This document shows positions 35,248 through 43,958 of a stretch of DNA of 64,000 bases, piece after piece; the first letter of the stretch is position 1; each line of letters starts with the position of its first letter. The stretch is taken from the NCBI RefSeq assembly GCF_001885585.1, contig NZ_LSRP01000118.1:124001-188000 (forward strand). The letters run 5' to 3'. The stretch is from Pararhizobium antarcticum (GTDB lineage Bacteria; Pseudomonadota; Alphaproteobacteria; Rhizobiales; Rhizobiaceae). A program made the translations under genes and the position numbers. Under the pieces are notes generated by a model. The model did not search any database. It was not told the DNA's origin and worked only from the letters and a program-made list of their open reading frames with translations.

Positions 35248-36594
35248 CTATTGCAGCAGTTTGTTCCAAGCGTCCGAACCGGTCGGCTTGCGGCTGTTGC
35301 GATAGAGCAGCATGACCTGCTCGGCTTCCGAGCGGCTGTCCTGCGACTGGTTCTGCGCCACTTCGGCATAGTCGAGCTTCATATTGCTCTCGCCCGGCAG
35401 AAGCACGGTGACCTTCTGGCGAACGCCGCGCAGTTTTTCCTCGCCCAGCGACGTCCAGTCGCCGCCGCAATAGGTTGCAAAGGACTGGCTCGCCACGATC
35501 GGCTGAGAATATTTCTTGGTCAGACGCTGCAGTCTCTCCACCTCGTTGACCGCGGCGCCGAAGGCGGAGAAGGTCAGCCGGTCCTTCAAGCCGACATTGC
35601 CGAACATCACATTGCCCATATGCAGGCCGATGCCATAGCGGATTTCGCCGAGCCCCTTGCGCTTCCGGTCGATGTTCAGTTCTGCCATGCGGGCGGTGGC
35701 CTGGCGCACGGCGCCCATGGCCGCAAGTGCTGCCACCTGCGACGGCTCCCGGTGCCGGCCGCAAGGATAGACGGCGAGGAAACCATCGCCGACGAAACTC
35801 AGGATCTCGCCGCCCTGCTTGTTGAAGGGCGTGGCGATCGCATCGAAGAACTGGTTCAGCGTATCGATATAGACCTGGCGGCCTTCCTTTTCGGCCAGCA
35901 TCGTCGACTGGCGCATATCCGCCATGACAAGGGCTGCGCGGATGGTATCGCCATCGCCGCGGCGGATCTGGCCGGACAACACCCGCTTGCCCGCATTGCC
36001 GCCGAGATAGGTGGTCAGCATATTGTCGGCGAGCTTGCCGAGAACCGCCATCTTTGCCGCAACGGCCAGGCTGTTCTGGATGCGCAGCAAGGCTTCGATG
36101 ACATTGTCGCTGAACCCATCGGGCGCATCGGTGGCCCAGGATCCCATCATGCCCTGGCCGGCCGATTCGCCGAAGGATTGCACGAAGGCGATGTAGTCGG
36201 TGACACCCAGGGTCTTGAAGTCCTCGAAGACCGGGAATTCCGACGGTGTCGCTGGGTCGATTTGCCGGCGCATGTGATCGAGATTGTTGCTCAAGAGATA
36301 ATAATAGGGGCTATGCAGAAAGCGGTTGGTGTCATTGGGGCTGTTGCTGGCGCGGTATCCCTCGACGGTCACGCCCTTGCCGCGCATCCAGGTGAAACCG
36401 AGCGCGTCATAAAGCGGATGCAGCATGGAAAAGCTCAGATGCACGCGGTTCAGCGGCAGGCCCGATGCGGCCAATCGCTCGCAAAATCCCTGGACAAGGT
36501 TTTCGAGGCTCTCGCCGCTCAGTGCCGCCTGCTGCAGCCAATGGGAAACGCGATCGAGGAGAGTGGTCGAGACATGCGCCCGGTGTGTGTTCAT
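35248..36594 (-). CDS. Class III adenylate/guanylate cyclase
   Basis: 448 residues from ATG 36594. The N-terminal ~200 residues are an unknown helical sensor region (no membrane helices). The C-terminal cyclase homology domain has both metal-binding aspartates, Asp226 (MADMRQST) and Asp270 (FVGDGF), and the transition-state pair Asn350/Arg354 (AAVNEVERL). The base-selecting Asp that normally precedes the Asn in the GDxVN motif is Ala (GAAVN). The nucleotide made is therefore uncertain (cAMP or cGMP). Related N-terminal-plus-cyclase architectures are common in rhizobia. It lies divergent from the UDP-sugar dehydrogenase. Confidence 0.85.
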   Translation of the reverse strand: MNTHRAHVSTTLLDRVSHWLQQAALSGESLENLVQGFCERLAASGLPLNRVHLSFSMLHPLYDALGFTWMRGKGVTVEGYRASNSPNDTNRFLHSPYYYLLSNNLDHMRRQIDPATPSEFPVFEDFKTLGVTDYIAFVQSFGESAGQGMMGSWATDAPDGFSDNVIEALLRIQNSLAVAAKMAVLGKLADNMLTTYLGGNAGKRVLSGQIRRGDGDTIRAALVMADMRQSTMLAEKEGRQVYIDTLNQFFDAIATPFNKQGGEILSFVGDGFLAVYPCGRHREPSQVAALAAMGAVRQATARMAELNIDRKRKGLGEIRYGIGLHMGNVMFGNVGLKDRLTFSAFGAAVNEVERLQRLTKKYSQPIVASQSFATYCGGDWTSLGEEKLRGVRQKVTVLLPGESNMKLDYAEVAQNQSQDSRSEAEQVMLLYRNSRKPTGSDAWNKLLQ

Positions 36595-36668
36595 CGCTTT
36601 TACTTGATCTTTCTTCCGCAACCCTGCGCCCCGCCGGCACGGCCCATCCAATCTCTTTTACCGGTGCA

Positions 36669-36698
36669 TTGGATGATATCACCGAGGTCCCATATAAT
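36669..36698 (+). promoter_or_regulatory. Probable sigma-70-type promoter of the UDP-sugar dehydrogenase gene
   Basis: TTGGAT (36669-36674) and a perfect TATAAT (36693-36698) are separated by 18 bases. They lie ~150 bases before the dehydrogenase start, inside the gap between the divergent cyclase and dehydrogenase genes. Spacing and orientation fit transcription to the right. Confidence 0.5.
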
Positions 36699-36853
36699 GA
36701 GGCAGTGTTTGCAAAACCAGATTCGCCGGTAACAAAAGTTGGACCCATTTTGAAGCGCAACCTGTCGGACCGGCCGACGCTTGACAGCCGTATCATTTAC
36801 CCCCACCTCCAGTGTCGCCCATTTGCGCCCGCAGACAAGATGAGAAGACGATA

Positions 36854-38197
36854 TTGAGCCATTTTTCCTCCCCGCATGAAAACCTCCTTGCCGGCATCGA
36901 TGCGCGCACCGCGCGTGCCGGGGTCATCGGCCTTGGTTATGTCGGCCTGCCTTTGGCCATGACCATCGCGCGCAGCGGTTTTCCGGTGACCGGGTTCGAT
37001 ATCGATCCGTCAAAGATGGTCGCGATCGAGGCAGGCAGGTCCTACATCGAGGCGGTCTCCGATACAGTTCTGCGCGAACACGCGCGCTCTGGCCGCTTCC
37101 AGGCAACGGCCGATTTTTCGCGCCTGGCCGAATGCGACGTCATCATCATCTGCGTGCCGACGCCGCTGACCAAACACCGGGATCCGGATCTCTCCTTCAT
37201 TGTCAAAACCTGCGCGCACATTGCAGAGACGCTGCGGCCCGGCCAGTTGGTCGTGCTCGAATCGACGACCTATCCGGGAACGACCGATGAAGTCGTAAAG
37301 CCGATCCTGGAGAAGGCCGGGCTGGTGTCCGGACAGGATTTCTTCCTCGGCTTCTCGCCGGAGCGCGAGGATCCGGGCAACCGCGATTTCGAGACATCGA
37401 GCATTCCAAAGGTGGTTGCCGGTGACGGGCCTGCCGCTGCCGAACTGATGGTGCGCTTCTATTCGGCTGCGGTGAAGACCGTGGTGCCGGTTTCCTCGAA
37501 TGCAACAGCGGAAGCCGTGAAACTGACCGAGAACATTTTTCGCGCGGTCAATATCGCCCTGGTGAACGAGTTGAAGGTCGTCTACGACGCCATGGGCGTG
37601 GATATCTGGGAGGTCATCGACGCTGCGAAGACCAAGCCGTTCGGCTATATGCCTTTTTATCCGGGACCGGGTCTGGGTGGACACTGCATTCCGATCGATC
37701 CGTTCTACCTGACCTGGAAATCCCGCGAGTTCGAGCTGCCGACCCGGTTCATCGAGCTTGCCGGAGAGATCAATTCCGCCATGCCGCGCCATGTGGTGGG
37801 GAAACTTGCCGAGGCGCTCGATCGCCACAGCGGCAAGGCGCTGAGCCGGTCACGCGTTCTCGTCATCGGCCTTGCTTACAAGAAGAACGTGCCCGATACT
37901 CGGGAGAGTCCGTCGCTGAAACTGATCGAACTGATCGAGGAGCGGGGCGGCACGACCGCCTATCACGATCCGCATATTGCGCAGATTCCGCCGACGCGCG
38001 AATACATGATGTTGAAGGGCCGATCTTCGGTGTCGCTCGATGAGGAGACGATCAAGGGCTTCGACGCGGTGCTGATCGCCACCGATCACGATGCCGTCGA
38101 TTACGCAGCGCTCGCCCGTTGGGCGCCATTGATCATCGATACGCGCAATGCCTTTGCCCGCCGTCAGTTGCACAGCGACAGCATCTTCAAGGCATAA
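36854..38197 (+). CDS. UDP-sugar (UDP-N-acetylhexosamine/UDP-glucose) 6-dehydrogenase
   Basis: About 447 residues. I take the TTG at 36854 as start (GAGAAG upstream); a GTG at 36812 would add 14 residues. VIGLGYVGLP is the NAD-binding Rossmann motif (Gly26-Gly31). The catalytic cysteine is in GLGGHCIPIDPF (Cys278), followed by the C-terminal UDP-sugar domain (AYKKNVPDTRESPSLKLIE). The family performs the two-step oxidation of a nucleotide sugar to its uronic acid. The closeness to WecC/WbpA types suggests UDP-GlcNAc or UDP-ManNAc more than UDP-glucose. It supplies an acidic sugar for the glycan of this region. Confidence 0.87.
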   Translation: MSHFSSPHENLLAGIDARTARAGVIGLGYVGLPLAMTIARSGFPVTGFDIDPSKMVAIEAGRSYIEAVSDTVLREHARSGRFQATADFSRLAECDVIIICVPTPLTKHRDPDLSFIVKTCAHIAETLRPGQLVVLESTTYPGTTDEVVKPILEKAGLVSGQDFFLGFSPEREDPGNRDFETSSIPKVVAGDGPAAAELMVRFYSAAVKTVVPVSSNATAEAVKLTENIFRAVNIALVNELKVVYDAMGVDIWEVIDAAKTKPFGYMPFYPGPGLGGHCIPIDPFYLTWKSREFELPTRFIELAGEINSAMPRHVVGKLAEALDRHSGKALSRSRVLVIGLAYKKNVPDTRESPSLKLIELIEERGGTTAYHDPHIAQIPPTREYMMLKGRSSVSLDEETIKGFDAVLIATDHDAVDYAALARWAPLIIDTRNAFARRQLHSDSIFKA

Positions 38198-38215
38198 GAG
38201 TGCCGGTTGGGGGAC

Positions 38216-39400
38216 TTAGGCGCTTGCCGCGGAGGCGTTCGGTAATGCGGCCGGGCGCCCCTTCAGGTGGCTGGCGGCCACCGCGTAGCCGCCGGAAGCG
38301 CCATCGATGAAGTGCATGTGCGTGCGGCTGAGCGGTGTTGGCACGATGCAGGTCATCAGCGCTGAATCCTGCCTGTGCAGCCCGTAGCGACAGATCCCTG
38401 CCACTGCAGCCTCCTCAAGCCGTGCCGCGATGCGCTTCAACTGTATCTCGCTGACATCGATGGTCATCTTCAGTCCGTCATCGAATTTGCGGAAGTCGGT
38501 GTTCTGCGCGACATCGCTGCGATAGACCTTGGGATCGAAACGCCCGAGCGTCATCCCGAAGCGGAACAGCGTGACGGTCAGAATATATTGCGCGATGATG
38601 AAGATCTTCTGGCGCAGCCTGCGGCCCTTTGGGGCTGCGGCCCGCGCTTCGGTGTCGAGCCCAGTGCGAGAGAGGCCCAGTTGCGGGCCTTCGGCGGCGA
38701 CCGGATGCCCGTCGCGTTCGCCCGATGCGGCAAGCGTGACGACCTCGGTGATCAGGTTCTGGAATGCAAGGCCGCTGCCGGCCGTGCTGGGCACGGCGAT
38801 GATCGAAACGATCTCTCCATGGCGCGACTTGATCGGGTTCCAGCGACAGGAAAGGCCGCTGAGGTCGGGCCGCGTCCCGGGCGCGGCAGGGGCGACGGCG
38901 TAGAGGCCTTCCTTCATGCGCGCTTCGGCCCAGCTTGCGCCGCCGCCCGCAAACATGGCGTAGGAAACGCCTTCGCTCACCTGGAACCGGGCCACGCGGA
39001 CATCGACGCCGGCGGCCCTGATATCGGATACGGTAACAAGGGCGGCACGCATCGTCATCTGCAGTTCTTCCGCCACCCAGCTCTGCACGGCTGCCAGCGC
39101 TTCCTGTGCCTTGCCGCGCGCCGATGGCGGAATGGCAACAAGCGCGCCGTCGCCACCGAAGACGAAGGGAAGGTCGTGCTGGCCAAGGGCATTGAGGATG
39201 GCCGAGATGACGCTCGCACCCGCCATGTTCACGGACTTGTAGTTTCCGGCTTCGATTGCGCCGGTGGAATCGACGATATCGGCGGTCGCCAGCGCCCAGT
39301 TGTCTGGCAGGGGCTGATAGTTGCCGCCGTCCGCGACGCCCTCGAACTCGACGAAGACGGGAAGCGTGCTGAAGAATGTATCGCTGGAAATCTCTGCCAT
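38216..39400 (-). CDS. DUF3095 nucleotide-cyclase-like protein
   Basis: 394 residues. The N-terminal third has a cyclase/GGDEF-like palm: ATADIVDST (Asp41, Asp44) and FVFGGDGAL (Asp84) occupy the positions of the two metal-binding aspartates. I match this family to DUF3095 from memory; its members are annotated only as cyclase-like. The middle and C-terminal parts contain a conserved region DPKVYRSDVAQNTDFRKFDD and no membrane helix. If active, it would be the second nucleotidyl cyclase in the region. Convergent with the UDP-sugar dehydrogenase. Confidence 0.75.
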   Translation of the reverse strand: MAEISSDTFFSTLPVFVEFEGVADGGNYQPLPDNWALATADIVDSTGAIEAGNYKSVNMAGASVISAILNALGQHDLPFVFGGDGALVAIPPSARGKAQEALAAVQSWVAEELQMTMRAALVTVSDIRAAGVDVRVARFQVSEGVSYAMFAGGGASWAEARMKEGLYAVAPAAPGTRPDLSGLSCRWNPIKSRHGEIVSIIAVPSTAGSGLAFQNLITEVVTLAASGERDGHPVAAEGPQLGLSRTGLDTEARAAAPKGRRLRQKIFIIAQYILTVTLFRFGMTLGRFDPKVYRSDVAQNTDFRKFDDGLKMTIDVSEIQLKRIAARLEEAAVAGICRYGLHRQDSALMTCIVPTPLSRTHMHFIDGASGGYAVAASHLKGRPAALPNASAASA

Positions 39401-39559
39401 GGACGAAACCTAGCACAGTCGCAGGCGCGACGCGATCAAGCGCAACGCAACTCCGCTGACAAAATCTTGATCCTCTGCACGAACGCGATGTGGTCGACCG
39501 CAAGGAGGGGCGCGTGCTATGCCCCGTGACCACGAAGCAAAAATGGATTGCCGCCGCCC

Positions 39560-40042
39560 ATGAGCCGCCTTGACAGTTTCATTCGCCGCCTGACCGCCCA
39601 GCGCGACATTCTCAACCATATCAGCGCGACAATGCTGGACGGTCAGGAGGGTGCCGTGCTCGAAATCGGCCTTGGCAACGGGCGCACCTACAGCCATTTG
39701 CGCGAGCATTTTCCCGGCCGCCGGATCATCGCCTTCGATCGGGCAATTGGTTCGCATGCCAGCTCGACGCCGGAGCCACAGGATCTGGTGATCGGTGAAA
39801 TCCGCGAGACGGCGCAGGCCTATCTCGGAACGGGCGCTGCACTGGTGCATGCCGATATCGGGACAGGCTATCCCGACAAGGATGCGGTGACGCTGACCTG
39901 GCTGCCGCAACTGGCGGCGGGCAGCTTGCGCCCCGGTGGCATTGCCATCAGCGGCCTGCCGCTCGAGCATCCCGACCTCGAGCCGCAACCTTTGCCGGCG
40001 ACAGTGCGCGAAGGGCGCTATTTCATCTATCGCAAGCGCTAA
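39560..40042 (+). CDS. Class I SAM-dependent methyltransferase, short
   Basis: About 160 residues; ATG 39560 (TTG 39548 is an alternative, and neither has a strong ribosome binding site). VLEIGLGNGRTYSHL is a good motif I and RRIIAFDRAI the acidic motif. The C-terminus is short, giving only the minimal Rossmann core, so the target domain is small. DNA upstream to the DUF3095 start (39401-39559) holds no other gene. Target unknown; it sits beside a FkbM-family methyltransferase with which it is convergent. Confidence 0.75.
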   Translation: MSRLDSFIRRLTAQRDILNHISATMLDGQEGAVLEIGLGNGRTYSHLREHFPGRRIIAFDRAIGSHASSTPEPQDLVIGEIRETAQAYLGTGAALVHADIGTGYPDKDAVTLTWLPQLAAGSLRPGGIAISGLPLEHPDLEPQPLPATVREGRYFIYRKR

Positions 40043-40045
40043 TCA

Positions 40046-40915
40046 TCAGACGGGCAGCAACAGCACGTCGTATTGCACGCGGTCGATCGGCATCTTGGCG
40101 ACCTTGAGGGCGACGGGGTCGTCGTCCTCGGAAAAGACGAGGCAATCGGTGTAGAAGCGCGCGAGGTAGCGGACGAATTCAGCCGATGCCTCCGCGCCGT
40201 AGAAGGCCGGTGAGAATTCCATATAGAGCGGCACGCGCAGCGTCATCAGCGCTTCCATGGAGCGGCAGGCGACCGGCTCATACCCTTCTATATCCATCCA
40301 GATGAGCCCGACGGATGGCGGCGTAATGCCGGTATCCGCCAGAATGGCACTGACCGGACGCACCGGCACAGAGATTTCCCGGTCGGACGGGCTTTGTCGC
40401 AAGGCGCTGCTTTTTCCATGATTGGCCTGGTGCTGGAAAAAGGCGATCTGGCCCTCGCTCTCCCCCGCCGCGCAATTGACAAGGGTGACCATTGTTTCGA
40501 GCCGGTTCTGCGCGATGTTGATACGCAACAGCTCGAAATTGCGCGGATCGGGTTCGATGCTGACGATCCGCTCATAGGCGCCGCTCAATGCGAAATACAC
40601 CGTCTGCGTGCCGATATTGCCACCAAGCTCGACGAGGGCCGTCCCTTCGCGCCAGAGGCTACGCGTTTTCAAAATGTCCAGCAGCCGGTCGACATGCTCG
40701 CGCTCGAAATGGCCCTTCCGGAAGATTTTCCGGCCGATATAGTCGTGGGGCGAAAAGGTCATGACGTGATCGCCGCAGTCGGTTGTCATCGTCTGGAGAC
40801 GGGACGGCAGGGCGCTGACCAGCAGTTCGCGTCCGTACCGGCTTTCGAAAAACTGGCTCGCAAGCCTGTTTCTGATTTTCCGGATGCGGCGTTTCAACGC
40901 TTTGGCAGTCAGCAT
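40046..40915 (-). CDS. FkbM-family methyltransferase
   Basis: 289 residues from ATG 40915, which has GGGACCGGA immediately upstream; the frame extends further without a site. ALVELGGNIGTQTV (residues 93-106), SIEPDPRNFELLR and LIWMDIEGYE are the three FkbM landmarks. FkbM methyltransferases O-methylate sugars or polyketide hydroxyls and are common in glycan clusters, so methylation of a sugar of the local glycan fits well. It is the last gene of the glycan/cyclic-nucleotide region. Confidence 0.85.
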   Translation of the reverse strand: MLTAKALKRRIRKIRNRLASQFFESRYGRELLVSALPSRLQTMTTDCGDHVMTFSPHDYIGRKIFRKGHFEREHVDRLLDILKTRSLWREGTALVELGGNIGTQTVYFALSGAYERIVSIEPDPRNFELLRINIAQNRLETMVTLVNCAAGESEGQIAFFQHQANHGKSSALRQSPSDREISVPVRPVSAILADTGITPPSVGLIWMDIEGYEPVACRSMEALMTLRVPLYMEFSPAFYGAEASAEFVRYLARFYTDCLVFSEDDDPVALKVAKMPIDRVQYDVLLLPV

Positions 40916-41173
40916 TTCCGGTCCCGTCCTGTTCGGCGCTTTGATCACTGGGCTACAGCATGAAGGCTGAAATGGGAATGTATTTTGCCTTTTGCGCGCC
41001 TGTATCCGGATTTTTCGGCAGAAATCGAATTTTTTTCGCGGTTTTCGCGGTTCCGTTTTGCACTGCAAGAACAGCCTGAATTCCTTCCCTAATCGACGCT
41101 ACCCCGCAAAGCCAGCCCCGGCTTTCAGGTTTGCTCGGTGGTATTTGCGGACGTCCTTCGCGCCGACGTCGCT

Positions 41174-41206
41174 TGACAAATTTTTCAGGGAATGAAAATA
41201 TTTTCA
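41174..41206 (+). promoter_or_regulatory. Promoter with perfect palindrome, probable SorC-family autoregulatory operator
   Basis: TTGACA (41174-41179) and AATATT (41197-41202), 17 bases apart, form a good promoter. The perfect 14-bp palindrome TGAAAATATTTTCA (41193-41206) covers the -10 box, as expected for an operator of the regulator encoded 38 bases downstream. The rest of the 328-base gap (40916-41243) is AT-rich at its left end, contains two TTTTCGCGG direct repeats at 41033-41050, and has no gene I can support. Confidence 0.55.
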
Positions 41207-41243
41207 CAACGAGAAAAAAATATCAAACCATTGGGTGGAGAAT

Positions 41244-42212
41244 ATGGCGATCACGGGTGGAGGCTCCTTGCGGGACGACGAGTCGAGCATGGCGACCCGT
41301 GCGGCGTGGCTGCATTATGCCGGCGGACTGACGCAGGCCGAGGTTGCCAAGCGCCTGGGGCTCTCGTCGCTCAAGGCCCACCGGCTGATCATGAAGGCCA
41401 ACCAGGATGGCCTGGTGAAGGTCTATATCGACGGTGAAGTATCCGAATGCGTCGAGCTCGAGCAGAAGCTGTCGACGCGCTATGGCTTGGACTATTGCGA
41501 AGTCGTGCCGGATTTCGATCCGGAGGACCTTCCTCTGAAGGCGCTCGGCATTTCCGGCGCACAGTTTCTGAAACGCGAGATCGAGCGGGAAGGCCACGTG
41601 CTGATCGGCATGGGGCATGGCCGGACGCTCGCCGCCTGCGTCGAATATCTGCCGCGCACCACCAATAACGACGTGCGCTTCGTTTCGCTGCTCGGCGGCC
41701 TGACGCGCAAATTCTCGGCCAATCCGCACGACGTTATCCATCGGTTGGCGGAGCGCACCGGCGCGGAAGCCTATGTCATGCCCGTTCCGTTCTTTGCCAA
41801 CACGATCGAGGACCGTGACGTGCTGTTCAGCCAGCGCGGCGTGCGCGAGGTGTTCGATCTCGCCAGCACTGCCGATCTGCTTCTCGTCGGCATCGGCACG
41901 GTGGAGCGCGAAGCCTCGCTTGTCGCCACCGGCATGATCGAAAAGAGCGAGATCGAGGAGATCAAGAATGGTGGTGGTGTCGGCGAACTGCTCGGCCACT
42001 TCTTCGACGAGAAGGGCCAGCCGATCGAGACGACGCTATCGGACAGGACCTTTACGATGAAACGGGAAGAACTCAGGAATCGCCGGGTTGTCGCCGTTGC
42101 GGGCGGCAAGGTGAAGGCGCGGGCGATCCGCTCGGTGCTGGAAAGCCGCTTCCTGAGCGGCCTGATCACCGACGAGCGCACCGCGCGGACGCTGATGAAC
42201 GACGCGGCCTGA
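41244..42212 (+). CDS. SorC/DeoR-family sugar-sensing transcriptional regulator (EryD-like)
   Basis: 322 residues from ATG 41244 (GTG 41235 also possible; GGTGGAG is correctly spaced for the ATG). The N-terminal helix-turn-helix is LTQAEVAKRLGLSSLKAHRL; the remainder is the SorC sugar-phosphate-binding domain (GMGHGRTLAACVEYL, LLVGIGTVEREASLV, VVAVAGGKVKARAIRSVL). Such regulators (EryD, SorC, DeoR/GntR group) bind phosphorylated polyols. It is the first gene of a polyol operon and is likely its repressor, relieved by a pathway sugar phosphate. Confidence 0.87.
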   Translation: MAITGGGSLRDDESSMATRAAWLHYAGGLTQAEVAKRLGLSSLKAHRLIMKANQDGLVKVYIDGEVSECVELEQKLSTRYGLDYCEVVPDFDPEDLPLKALGISGAQFLKREIEREGHVLIGMGHGRTLAACVEYLPRTTNNDVRFVSLLGGLTRKFSANPHDVIHRLAERTGAEAYVMPVPFFANTIEDRDVLFSQRGVREVFDLASTADLLLVGIGTVEREASLVATGMIEKSEIEEIKNGGGVGELLGHFFDEKGQPIETTLSDRTFTMKREELRNRRVVAVAGGKVKARAIRSVLESRFLSGLITDERTARTLMNDAA

Positions 42213-42238
42213 CGGTTGTGGGAGGAATTGGAGGCGGG

Positions 42239-42279
42239 ACAGGCAGCAGGCCATGGGAGTGGCCGCCTGTTTCATTTTC
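42239..42279 (+). terminator. Hairpin with T-rich tail between the regulator and the transporter genes
   Basis: ACAGGC (42239-42244) pairs with GCCTGT (42265-42270), with an inner stem GGCCA/TGGCC (42249-42253/42260-42264), followed by TTCATTTT. It may end the regulator mRNA or attenuate read-through into the transporter operon. The binding-protein gene has a very strong site (AAGGAGGAG) and probably its own promoter in 42280-42340, which I could not pin down. Confidence 0.5.
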
Positions 42280-42351
42280 GGAGGAAATACCGGTCGGGTA
42301 GCCGGTACGGCTCAATCGAGCTTGTTTTGCCCGTGAAGGAGGAGAAAACCA

Positions 42352-43794
42352 ATGTACGAAAAGGAAAAAGACCTCATCGGTGCGTTTCTGCGCGGAGAGG
42401 TGGACCGCCGTGGCATGTTGAAAGGCCTTGGCGCAATGGGGATTACCGCCGGCGCTGCCGGCACGCTGTTCAACATGATGGCGACCAACGCGCATGCTGC
42501 CGATTTCGACTGGAAGGCGCATTCCGGCAAGTCGCTGAAGCTGCTCTTGAACAAGCATCCCTATGCGGACGCGATGATCGCCAACCTGCAGACGTTCAAG
42601 GATCTGACCGGTATCGAGGTCAGCTATGACGTGTTCCCCGAAGACGTCTATTTCGACAAGGTGACGGCGGCGCTGTCGTCGGGCTCGACGGAATATGATG
42701 CCTTCATGACCGGTGCCTACATGACCTGGACCTATGGCCCGGCCGGCTGGATTACCGATCTGAACGAATGGATCAAGGATCCGGCCAAGACCAACCCGAA
42801 CTATGCCTGGGATGACTTCCTGCCGGGGGTTCGGAATTCCTGCGCATGGAACGGAACGCCTGGCGGCGAGCTGGGTTCTGATGATGCCAAGCAGTGGTGC
42901 ATTCCGTGGGGCTACGAGCAGAACGACCTCACCTACAACAAGACGATGCTCGACAAGATCGGCGGCAAGGTCCCCGGAAACCTCGATGAACTCATCGAGA
43001 CAGCCGGCAAGGCCTCCAAGGATCTGGGCGGACCATACGGCATCGGCGTTCGCGGCTCGCGCTCCTGGGCGACGATCCATCCGGGCTTCCTCTCCGGCTA
43101 TGCCAACTTCGGCCAGAAGGACCTCAATGTTTCGGCCGACGGAAAGCTTTCGGCCGCGATGAACACGGCTGAATCCCGCGCCTTCCACTCCAAGTGGGTG
43201 CAGATGATCCAGGAAAGCGGCCCGAAGGACTGGTCGACCTACACCTGGTATCAGGTCGGCACGGACCTCGGTGCCGGCGCATCCGCCATGATGTTTGATG
43301 CCGATATTCTCGGCTACTTCATGAACGGCGGCACCAACAAGGAAGCCGGCAATCTCGCCTTCGCCTCGTTTGCCGCCAATCCGGCTGCCACGTCAGCGAC
43401 GCCGAACATCTGGATCTGGTCGCTGGCCATGTCCAACTTCTCCAAGGACAAGGACGCCACCTGGTACTTCATGCAGTGGGCTTCCGGTGCCGAGCACGCC
43501 ATCTTCGGCGCCACCAAGATGGACTTTGTCAATCCGGTCCGTCAGTCGGTCTGGAAGGACGAGATCTTCCGCGAACGCCTGAACAAGAGCTATGCGGGCT
43601 ATGTCGACATGTTCGACAAGTCGGCACCGGGCGCCTCGATCAAGTTCACGCCGCAGCCGCTGTTCTTTGACGTCACCACCGAATGGGCTTCAACGCTGCA
43701 GAAGATGGTCGCCAAGGAAGTGCCGGTTGATGAAGGTCTCGACATGCTCGTCCAGAGCATCGACACCCAGCTCAAGGAAGCCGGTCTCGGCTGA
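42352..43794 (+). CDS. CUT1 ABC transporter sugar/polyol-binding protein
   Basis: 480 residues. Strong site AAGGAGGAG before ATG. A Tat-type signal (VDRRGMLKGLGAMGITAG, cleavage after NAHA) gives export after folding. The mature protein is an extracellular solute-binding protein family 1 member (EQNDLTYNKTMLDKIGGKVP, WSLAMSNFSKDKDATWYFM), like those for polyols and maltose-like sugars. It ends in the stable hairpin at 43809, which would raise its mRNA level relative to the permease genes. Likely ligand: a tetritol or pentitol, by operon context. Confidence 0.87.
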   Translation: MYEKEKDLIGAFLRGEVDRRGMLKGLGAMGITAGAAGTLFNMMATNAHAADFDWKAHSGKSLKLLLNKHPYADAMIANLQTFKDLTGIEVSYDVFPEDVYFDKVTAALSSGSTEYDAFMTGAYMTWTYGPAGWITDLNEWIKDPAKTNPNYAWDDFLPGVRNSCAWNGTPGGELGSDDAKQWCIPWGYEQNDLTYNKTMLDKIGGKVPGNLDELIETAGKASKDLGGPYGIGVRGSRSWATIHPGFLSGYANFGQKDLNVSADGKLSAAMNTAESRAFHSKWVQMIQESGPKDWSTYTWYQVGTDLGAGASAMMFDADILGYFMNGGTNKEAGNLAFASFAANPAATSATPNIWIWSLAMSNFSKDKDATWYFMQWASGAEHAIFGATKMDFVNPVRQSVWKDEIFRERLNKSYAGYVDMFDKSAPGASIKFTPQPLFFDVTTEWASTLQKMVAKEVPVDEGLDMLVQSIDTQLKEAGLG

Positions 43795-43808
43795 TCAAAC
43801 TGACAAAA

Positions 43809-43835
43809 GGACCCGGCGCCACGGGCGCCGGGTCC
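43809..43835 (+). terminator. Strong intercistronic hairpin after the binding-protein gene
   Basis: A perfect 12-bp stem (GGACCCGGCGCC at 43809-43820 with GGCGCCGGGTCC at 43824-43835) and a 3-base loop, 14 bases after the stop codon and with no T-run. It is probably a mRNA-stabilising or partial-termination structure that lets the binding protein be made in excess of the permeases, as is usual in such operons. Confidence 0.65.
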
Positions 43836-43958
43836 CTACCGCATGGCCTTCGGAGTTTCCCGTTCCAGGCTTGAACAAAATTTGAATGCCGAGGACAGTT
43901 GCGCGGGCGTCGCGCCAGCAACCTGCGGCTTCTTCAACAAAATGGATCGGAGCTGACC

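Noticed and set aside
34969-36732. A 587-codon plus-strand frame opposite the class III cyclase
   Set aside because: Antisense to a gene with full cyclase motifs.
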